Assembly: GCA_002408345.1 (NCBI GenBank)
Contig: DHRX01000107.1
Coordinates: 12,165 to 17,871, forward strand
Length of the DNA: 5,707 bases
From: Firmicutes bacterium UBA5301
GTDB taxonomy: Bacteria; Bacillota; UBA5301
Direction of reading: 5' to 3'
Below the pieces are notes generated by a model. It was not told the origin of the DNA. It made no database searches and saw only the letters and a program-made list of their open reading frames with translations. Below are positions 1-5,707 of the stretch, one piece after another. The position numbers and the translations under genes are program-made. Within the stretch, counting starts at the first letter, position 1, and each line of letters begins with the position of its first letter.

Positions 1-3000
1 ACTCCAAACCGGTGGTGGGTAGAGCTGGAATAGCATTAACGCCAATTGATACAAATTCAGGTGTAGAACCGACTAAAGCGAAATATGAAGGTATCACTGT
101 AGAAATACCGAGCGGCGCTATAGAATTTGGGAAAACAGTAGTTATTTTTGCGCAAGATCCTGAAGACGACCAGATTGTTGAAGACAACCTTTTAATAGGT
201 AAAATATTGAATTTAGAGGTAGTGGATAACCTTAACGAGTTAGCCATTCCGGAAGAAGATATCTTTAGTACCCCGGTGACTATGGTTTTTACCTACCGTG
301 AAGAAGATATCCCTACTCCCCTGACGGAAGAGGAACTCTATATTTATACCTATGATTTAGCGGTTCACGGCTGGGTTAGAGTCCCTAATCAAGTGCGGGA
401 TACAGAAAATAATATTATAACGGTGACTTCTGAGCATTTTTCTACTTATAGTATTCAGGCATCGTTAGCCAACCCTCCTGACCCGCAGACTTTAGCTGGT
501 ATGGGAGTAGCCCCCTACCAAACGTATTTCACCGAAAACAATGAAAGTGTCTCTCCTAGTAGTGGCAACCTGACTGTTAAAGCTGTGGACCTCCGCTTAC
601 CAGGCAGAAATGGGTTGGATTTAGAAATTAGCCGTACCTATGATATGTTAGGGCAGCAAATTGTTACCCTAGATGGGAACAGAGTTCCATTTAATTCTTT
701 TGGCACAGGGTGGACTTTGGATCTGCCCTGGATTGGTAAGAACGATAACGGTCAGATCCTTACCCTGCCTGGTGGTGGAACATATGATATTAAATGGAAG
801 ATGGACGGTTCAGGGTGGGGCAGGCAGGGACATGCCACATTTACATACCATGAAGGGACACATTTTATTCTTGAGCAATTCCAGACGTACGTTCGAGATA
901 AGCATTTCTTGTGGTGGAAGACGGGAGAGGTTTGGAGGACTTCTTATTATATTCTTCATACCAAAGATGGACGAGAGTATCGCTTTGATTCCGCTGGTAA
1001 GCCAGTCAGCCTGACTGATCGTACTGGTAAAAATAGTATTACCTATACCTGGAATAATAAAAATCTCGTGAATATCAAGGATAGTTTAGGACGAGTAGTG
1101 ACATTCACCTATTCTGGTGTTCTAATTTCCTCTATTAAAAGCGGTGATCGGGAGGTCAAATATACATATGCGAATGGTCTTAGTAGCGTAATTGACCCAG
1201 AGGGGCGGGTGACAACCTACACATATACCGCTATGAACTCGGGCTATGATAATAAAATTTATACGAAGCTACTTCAAAAGATTACTTACCCTTCTAAGGG
1301 CTATACCCAATATAGCTATTCTGGAAAGGATGACGGCTTTGGTAGCGGAATCACCAGGGCTATAATTACTAATAAAGTGCAGTATCCATCGTTAGGCTCT
1401 CAGCAGACATTTAATCGGACCTCGTTCACTTATTCCTGGGATGATAACAAGATAAAAAGTGCTACAATCACTACTCCTGTCCAGGGTTTACAGATGAACT
1501 TTAACAAAGATTCTCTTACTACTAGAAAAGTTACTACGGATCGAGTACAAAGTAACATTATGGTAGAGCAAGTAGACTATCAGTATGACAGCACCTTGAA
1601 AGCAGTAACCAAGGAAACGTATACAAGAGGCGGAGTTGACCCAGAAAATCAACGGTACCATTCGGGTTCAGCCTTTTATAAAACCTACGCTTATGATAAC
1701 TGGGGTAATATAACGGAGCAATACGATTCAGGCATAGGCCTGAGAACCTATTATGCTTATGCTAATACCAATAGCAAACAGAACTTTTCGGCGCCTTTTG
1801 TATCTGCTCCGTTTACTAGCAACGTTTCAGCTAAGATATATAACCTCGTAACCGGGGTGGCCAAACTCAACTATGACCCAGTACAGGGTATAAACATCCC
1901 GGTGCAGGTTCATTATCAGTACGATGCCGTGGGCAACTTGGTTAAAGAAGCCAAACGGCATGAGGGTGGTTGGCTGGATACTACCTACGAGTATGACCAG
2001 TACGGGAATATGGTCAAGAAGGTCAACCCCTTGGGCCGGGTTAGCCGGTATGAATACAGCAGTGCATATCAATATGCTTACCCAACTAAGATGATAGTTC
2101 AGGGAGTAAAAGATGCAGAGGGACAGGCTTTGGCAGACGTAGTGACCGAGAAGGGCTACTGTTTTGCTACTGGCCTTACAGCCTGGGAAAAAGAAGCCCG
2201 TGGGCACGTTACCAGCTATGAGTATGATAAATTGGGACGTTTAAGAAAGACCGTCTATCCTGGGACAAGCAGTTCTACTAAGCTTACGGATTATGATGAT
2301 CTTAACAACACGTATACTATTACTGACGAGAACCAGAACCGAACGACCTTCTTCTATGACGGATTAGCTCACTTAGCCAAGGTGGTGCAGTATCAAAACG
2401 CAAGTAGCACATATACCCCCTATGCGACAACTAACTTTGCTTATGATCTGGTGGGCAATGTCTCAGCGATGACCGATGCCAACGGGAAGCGGACCACCTA
2501 TCAGTACGATGGCCTTGGCAGGCTGCGCAGGACCACTTTTGCTGATGGTAGTTCCAAGCAGGTACTTTATGATGATTACGGAAGAACTATTACCACTATT
2601 GACGAAAACGGACACAAGAAGGTGCAGCAGAAGGACTGGGCAGACCGGATAGTCCAAGTCAAAGAGTATAATGACTATGCGGACGAAGTACTGACTACAT
2701 CCATCACCTATGACCGGTTAAATAATAAGGTTAAGGTGATAAATCCTCGGGGAGATGAGACCCGGCAGGTTTATGATGACTTGGGCCGTGTGGTAGAGGT
2801 TATCTATCCGGCAATGCCGGTAGTTAAACCAGGAGCTACCACTGAGACTACTATCAATCCTAGGGTCAGCTTTGCCTATGATGCGGTGGGTAATAAGATT
2901 AGCGAGATTAGCGCTAACGGGCATGCTTCCGGTGAGCTGGGTAAGTATACGACCACCTACCAGTATGATGCTTTAAACCGGCTCATTAAGACAGTCGAGC

Positions 3001-5707
3001 CCTTTACAACGCTAAACGGTAGTGCCAACTACCGCATGACCAAAACCTACTATGACCCAGCAGGCAACACGGTCAAGGTCGTAGATGCTAATGGTAATGC
3101 GGCAACCTTCGAGTATGATGCGCGAAACCGGCTAACTTCGCAGACTGATAGCTCAGGCAATACGACTAGTTATGAGTATGACCTAGTGGGAAATAAAGTG
3201 AAGAGTACCGACCCTAGGGGCTATTCGACCTGGTATGTCTATGATGATCTAAATCGTCTAATACGTGGAGTGTTGCCAGACGAGACTCCGCCGTTAAATC
3301 CGTATATTGATGCTGGGGACAATCCTTATGTTGATTTTACCTATGATCTAGTCGGCAACAAACTAACTGAACGGGATTCTAATGGCAATATCAGCACCTT
3401 TACCTATACCTCTCGCTACTGGCTGGATACTATGACTGATGCGGCAGGTGGGATCACCAGATTTAGCTACGATAGAGCCGGTAACCAGACCACTGTTACC
3501 GATGCTAATGGCAACACCAGTTATAGCTTCTATGACGATTTGAATCGTCTGGTAAGGACGATAAGCCCTTACGCACAGGCTACAAGCTATAATTATGACA
3601 AAGCTGGTAACCTCATCTGGCAAAAGGACACCAATGACCATGTGACCCAGTGGGAGTACAATCCCTTCAAAAAGCTGGTCAAGGTGATAGATGCTAGGAA
3701 TGGCATCACTCGTTGCCAGTACGATGCGAACGGAAATATGGTGGCTCAGATTGATGCCAAGGGCTTGACAACGAGCTATGATTACAATGAACTAAATTGG
3801 CTGATGAAGGAGACTAACTCCCTCGGACTATCGAAGGTCTATGATTACGATGCGACAGGAAAACAAATTAAAGCGATAAGCCCGCGGGGAGTGGAGCGAA
3901 ACTATACATATTATCCCAATAGCCTACTCAAAGAGGTGGCATATACCTCAGGGACTGAGCAAGAAAAGATCAATTACGAGTATGATGCTGCCGGTAACCG
4001 TACCAGGATGGTGGATCCCTCAGGTGAGGCGATTTATGGGTATGATCCGCTAAATCAGGTAACTTGGCTAAACAAATCAATTTTTGGCCGGAGCTACTCT
4101 ACCGGGTATAGTTATGACAGAGCAGGCAACGTCACGGGGATTAAGTACCCAGGATCAAGCGAGTGGCTTGAGTATGAGTATAACAACAGAAACCGTATAT
4201 CAGCCATTACTGGTCTAGCCAACGAGTTTAGCTACGATCAAGTGGGTAACTTGAGTCAAGTACGGCTTGCCTCGGGCGTAGTTTCTACCTATATTCCTGA
4301 CAAGATGAACAGGGTCCAAAAAATCCAGGTTACCTCACCTGCTCAGCTTGATCCCGTACTGTCTCTAAACTATATCCGTGACGGAGAGGGTAATATTCTC
4401 TCTCGTAACGAGAACCTCTACCATTATGATGAGCTAGATAGGTTAGTTCTAGCCGACGTTAAAGGAAGCTTTTTTGGTAATATACCGGCTAAGGAAGGTT
4501 GGGTAACTGGAGACTTTACTGGAAATAGAAACCTTAACTTTAGTTTAGCTAAGAATACTCCGGTGACCTTGGATTACGGTGCAGGTAGTGTGGGTCTGGA
4601 TTTTGGTACTCAAGCCAGAGTTAGCCGGTTATATCTAGCTAACGAAGACCCATCAGTAGATATATCGAGGATTAACTCTAATACTTTGGATCTCTATGTT
4701 TCTACTGATAATGTTACTTTTACAAGAGTTGACCCAGAAATTTACGAGCTACAGAATACGGCAGATGGCCGATCTATAGTGTTTATCGAGCCGATAGAGG
4801 CTGAGCAGCTTAAAGTACATAGTAAGTTTGACGAACGGGATGAAGAGGGCAACTTTGTGGATAAGGCTGTCTTCCGGAATATCCTAGGCGAGATAATCGG
4901 TGCTCAGCAGGAGGTATTTCAGGCAACGCTAACCTACGCCTATGATGCAGTAGGTAACCGAATCTATGAGGGCTTTACCAAAACCTCGTTACAAATTAAA
5001 GAATACCGGTATTATGCTAACTCCAATTTGCTCTTAACCGATGGTACCTATGCTTTCGTCTATGACGATGATGGGAACCTAATCAAGAAGGGGAATACCT
5101 TCGTCCTAGAGGGAGAGAAGGTTATCTTTGCTACTGGTGGCAGGGGTGTGGAGTACTGGGAGTATGGGTATAACCTGAGAAACCAACTGATCCAGGTCGG
5201 GAAGAACGGGGAGGTTGTAGCTGAATATAGCTATGATGGGTTGGGCTTGCGAGTAAACGCGATTACGACTATTACCAGCAAGGTAACGGGTGAGAGCAAG
5301 ACCACCACAAGGGACTATGTCTTTGACCTGGCAGACCGGGTGATCTACGATAAGGTAATCTCTGCCACCGGGGAATTGCCTGTTGACGAAGACCCAGAAA
5401 CCTCAACTGAAAACTCGTATATCTTTGCCGGGATGACCCACTTTGCCAAGGTGGAAGGTGTAATCGGTACTGCCGCGAAAGTCTACTATTACCATAACGA
5501 CCATCTAGGTAGCCCGATGGCGGTAACGGACGGAGAGGGTAACGTAGCATGGAGTCAGGATTATCTGCCCTACGGACAAGCTCTCAATGAGGAAGCAGTA
5601 TCCACCAAGACCAGGTTTACCTTTACGGGCAAGGAGTACGATGAAGCATCAGGACTCTATTACTACAACGCCAGGTGGTATGATGCGGATTTAGGTCGGT
5701 TTATTTC
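1..5707 (+). CDS. RHS/YD-repeat protein, partial at both ends
   Basis: The frame whose codons start at bases 3, 6, 9 and so on is open for 1,901 codons. Bases 1-2 end a preceding codon and 5706-5707 begin the next. The first in-frame ATG (Met94, base 282) lies inside a folded domain, so the true start is upstream. The product has a ZU5-like domain, an RHS entry segment, dozens of YD hairpins, one inserted domain and an RHS core ending at GRFI. Sixteen YDxxGN hexapeptides begin at residues 564, 640, 664, 814, 959, 1017, 1059, 1114, 1156, 1198, 1240, 1327, 1371, 1411, 1647 and 1687. I found only two cysteines (720 and 1238), which suits an exported protein. Family members form secreted or surface-held shells that encapsulate a C-terminal cargo, often a toxin. 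That role is inferred here, because neither the signal peptide nor the cargo is visible. The frame is undamaged, so this is not a pseudogene within the window. WapA-like wall protein, Tc C component and adhesin remain alternatives. Confidence 0.97.
63..455 (+). other. ZU5-like beta-sandwich domain (residues 21-151)
   Basis: This part of the protein contains no YD repeats. It opens with ITVEIPSGAI (residues 31-40), which matches the 'valine-x-isoleucine-P-x-GA' entry strand of ZU5-type domains. The middle has FSTPVTMVFTY (88-98), then an acidic loop with EEELYIYTYD, then GWVRVPN (123-129). It closes with HFSTYSI (145-151), a typical ending of this domain in bacterial extracellular proteins. 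ZU5 domains act in protein-protein contact or as stalk modules. In bacteria they occur in surface proteins just before RHS or other repeat regions. Here it probably sits outside the shell as a spacer or anchor. The assignment rests on motif memory, and another Ig-like fold is possible. More modules of the same sort, and the signal peptide, may lie upstream of the window. Confidence 0.6.
540..722 (+). other. RHS entry segment before the YD shell (residues 180-240)
   Basis: Residues 182-214 follow the conserved pattern of the segment that precedes the repeats in many RHS/WapA proteins. SVSPSSGNLTV (182-192) is followed by DLRLPGRNGLDLEISRTYD (196-214), with the family-typical L-P-G-R-x-G-L-D-L and R-T-Y cores. 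FGTGWTLDLPWI (233-244) follows, matching the F-G-x-G-W signature found shortly after. In solved RHS and Tc structures this region starts the wrapped beta-sheet. Pfam describes it with DUF6531-like models, an attribution made from memory. The stretch from residue 152 to 179 joining it to the ZU5-like domain is proline-containing and looks like a linker. Confidence 0.8.
723..1034 (+). other. Lead-in between RHS entry segment and first YD hairpins (residues 241-344)
   Basis: This is coding sequence without a YD motif. It includes LPGGGTYDIKW (255-265), a Gly-rich turn followed by a strand that is common at this place in RHS proteins. A Trp- and aromatic-rich stretch follows (265-319, with HFLWWK near 302-307), and then KDGREYRFDSAGK (321-333), which reads as the first proto-repeat. 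The aromatic-rich portion aligns with nothing I recognise beyond the general beta-strand character of the family. I see no catalytic motif and no membrane segment. Confidence 0.6.
1035..1256 (+). repeat. First YD-type hairpins (residues 345-418)
   Basis: Four short beta-hairpin units are anchored by aromatic positions W350, Y370, Y389 and Y408, spaced 20, 19 and 19 residues. They show the RHS pattern of x-Y-x-Y, then a turn with D-x-x-G-R and T-x-x-Y. Examples are IKDSLGRVVTFTY (358-370) and VIDPEGRVTTYTY (396-408). The Asp of the YD pair itself is missing in these early copies, so they are degenerate members. They probably form the first turns of the shell wall. Confidence 0.75.
1257..1679 (+). 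other. Degenerate beta-rich part of the shell (residues 419-559)
   Basis: About 140 residues separate the early hairpins from the first full YDxxGN at 564. Isolated traces of repeats persist, namely ITYPSKGYTQYSYSG, FTYSWDDNK and VDYQYDSTLK (Y528-D529), but the period is irregular and Ser/Thr content is high. It is most simply read as YD wall that has drifted beyond the motif, or as a beta-propeller-like or plug portion that follows the entry segment in some RHS proteins. I do not recognise a separate domain here. The reading frame is clean throughout, so the loss of pattern is not a frameshift. Confidence 0.5.
1680..3341 (+). repeat. Main YD-repeat array, first part (residues 560-1113)
   Basis: Clear YD units begin at residues 564, 640, 664, 741, 785, 814, 835, 856, 903, 924, 959, 988, 1017, 1038, 1059 and 1080. 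Runs at exact 21-residue (63-base) spacing occur at 814-835-856, with a degenerate fourth at 877 (KDWADRI), and at 1017-1038-1059-1080. Two sub-types are visible: a G type (YDxxGN) and an R type (YDxLxRL, for example YDALNRL at 988 and YDDLNRL at 1080). Several units are stretched by Pro-containing loops, giving gaps of 29 to 35 residues. Between 670 and 740 lies a less regular portion containing one of the two cysteines (C720). Such hairpins stack into the spiral wall of the RHS/Tc shell. Confidence 0.92.
3342..3971 (+). repeat. Ten YD hairpins in exact 21-residue register (residues 1114-1323)
   Basis: The anchoring Tyr falls at residues 1114, 1135, 1156, 1177, 1198, 1219, 1240, 1261, 1282 and 1303, each exactly 21 apart, so the DNA period is 63 bases. 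G-type and R-type units alternate strictly: YDLVGN, YTSRYW, YDRAGN, YDDLNR, YDKAGN, YNPFKK, YDANGN, YNELNW, YDATGK, YYPNSL. The conserved turn D-x-x-G falls about ten residues after the anchor. The natural unit is therefore a 42-residue pair. The final unit is three residues longer before the next anchor at 1327. The second cysteine, C1238, is in this block. Confidence 0.93.
3972..4454 (+). repeat. YD repeats with looser spacing (residues 1324-1484)
   Basis: Alternating units continue at residues 1327 (YDAAGN), 1347 (YDPLNQ), 1371 (YDRAGN), 1393 (YNNRNR), 1411 (YDQVGN), about 1431 (PDKMNR), about 1459 (RDGEGN) and 1475 (YDELDR). Spacing drifts between 18 and 28 residues. Two of the anchors have lost their Tyr. 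The last unit, YDELDRLVLAD (1475-1485), is the first half of a hairpin that is interrupted by the inserted domain that follows. Confidence 0.88.
4455..4925 (+). other. Inserted beta domain, possibly galactose-binding-like (residues 1485-1641)
   Basis: About 155 residues without any YD motif sit between YD anchors 1475 and 1647, where about 21 would be expected. The segment has VTLDYGAGSVGLDFG (1521-1535), then VSRLYLAN (1540-1547), then LDLYVSTDNVTFTRV (1562-1576), GRSIVFIEP (1589-1597) and EQLKVHSKFDERD (1601-1613). The order resembles F5/8 type C (discoidin-like) jelly rolls: a strand setting 'G' and 'I/L', a 'VS-x-D-N-x-x-F' strand, then a late strand ending in a basic 'R/K-x-V' motif. In that fold family the loops bind sugars or lipids. 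The acidic loop DERDEEGNFVD (1610-1620) could bind metal or make contacts. Fold and ligand are inference. A family-specific insert of another jelly-roll class is equally possible. The flanking YD pattern resumes cleanly with TYAYDAVGN. Confidence 0.6.
4926..5483 (+). repeat. Last YD units and approach to the RHS core (residues 1642-1827)
   Basis: Units are recognisable at YDAVGN (1647), YDDDGN (1687), a YGYNLRNQL-type R unit (about 1722-1730) and YSYDGLGLR (about 1743-1751). Then YVFDLADRV and YIFAGMTHFAKVEG follow, the latter resembling the strand that usually comes just before the YYYHNDHLGS signature. An acidic, Pro- and Thr-containing stretch (about 1793-1804, VDEDPETSTENS) separates these two strands and is probably an exposed loop. 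No separate domain is evident. Confidence 0.85.
5484..5707 (+). other. RHS-associated core domain, cut at its last motif (residues 1828-1901)
   Basis: The hallmark motifs occur in order. YYYHNDHLGSPMAVTD (1828-1843) is followed by GNVAWSQDYLPYG (1846-1858), RFTFTGKEYDEASGLYYYNA (1871-1890) and RWYDADLGRFI (1891-1901). The next two bases, TC, are compatible with the Ser of the expected GRFIS. In the family this core closes the shell. It continues with a P-D-P and then a DPxG motif, where an intramolecular aspartyl protease releases the C-terminal cargo in several studied members. Those residues lie beyond the window, so neither self-cleavage competence nor the cargo can be judged. The core is typical in length and order, with no missing motif up to the cut. 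Confidence 0.96.

Noticed and set aside
1..300. A gene start near the left edge (ATG at 282 or upstream GTG codons)
   Set aside because: The frame is open to the edge and the first ATG is within the ZU5-like domain. I see no ribosome binding site or promoter that would place the start inside the window.
673..1014. A 113-codon open frame on the + strand in another phase
   Set aside because: It overlaps the RHS frame completely. The RHS frame there carries family motifs (FGTGWTLDLP, KDGREYRF), while the alternative product has none and no plausible start signal of its own.
1827..2207. A 126-codon open frame on the - strand, with hydrophobic stretches
   Set aside because: It is antisense to YD repeats. 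Reverse reading of Tyr/Asp/Gly/Asn-rich codons readily gives Ile/Val/Leu-rich products that imitate membrane segments, and no domain is recognisable.
2463..3641. Three shorter - strand open frames (2463-2657, 2718-2924, 3363-3641)
   Set aside because: All are antisense shadows of the repeat array. Their similar character follows from the repeats on the other strand, not from real genes.
3342..3971. The 63-base period taken as a CRISPR array or DNA minisatellite
   Set aside because: The units share amino-acid motifs but little exact DNA. The period is a multiple of three in an open frame, and there are no identical direct repeats with spacers.
1634..4740. A near-exact 15-base match around GTTGACCCAGAAA at about 1635 and about 4726
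   Set aside because: It lies in unrelated protein contexts (GGVDPENQ and TRVDPEIY) with no extended similarity. It looks like chance or shared codon preference, not an attachment site or repeat element.
5272..5550. A 92-codon - strand open frame, Arg/Pro/Ser-rich
   Set aside because: It overlaps the approach to the RHS core and the core itself. Its composition is what the complement of that coding sequence gives, and a nested gene here has no support.

Overview
The whole window lies inside one protein-coding gene. A single reading frame on the + strand stays open from base 3 to the last base (1,901 complete codons, no in-frame stop) and continues past both edges. The numbering is simple: residue n is the codon starting at base 3n, and residue numbers below refer to this fragment only. 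The product is a very large RHS/YD-repeat protein of the family that includes Rhs and WapA polymorphic toxins, the C components of insecticidal Tc toxins and teneurins.

Layout from N to C: residues 21-151 form a ZU5-like beta-sandwich. Residues 180-240 hold the conserved entry segment of RHS proteins. About 80 residues of lead-in are followed by early YD hairpins (345-418) and a degenerate beta-rich stretch (419-559). A long array of YD hairpins then runs from about 560 to 1484, ten of them in exact 21-residue register (1114-1323). A foreign globular domain that looks galactose-binding-like interrupts the array at about 1485-1641. A few last YD units lead into the RHS-associated core (1828-1901), and the window stops within the GRFIS motif that closes this core. 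In characterised relatives the YD array winds into a hollow shell. The core seals it and the variable C-terminal cargo follows directly, so the functional tip, if there is one, and any immunity gene lie just beyond the right edge.

The gene start, signal peptide, promoter and stop are all outside the window. I see no RNA gene, mobile element, CRISPR array, origin or intergenic gap, and the short open frames on either strand are shadows of this gene.

The organism cannot be fixed from one repeat protein. Base composition looks like the mid-40s percent G+C by eye (not counted). AGG, AGA, ATA and CTA codons are used freely, there is no PAAR/VgrG-type entry in the visible part, and the N-terminal domain is of an extracellular type. 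These hints are compatible with a Gram-positive anaerobe of the clostridial/Peptococcaceae kind, but that is an inference of low confidence.
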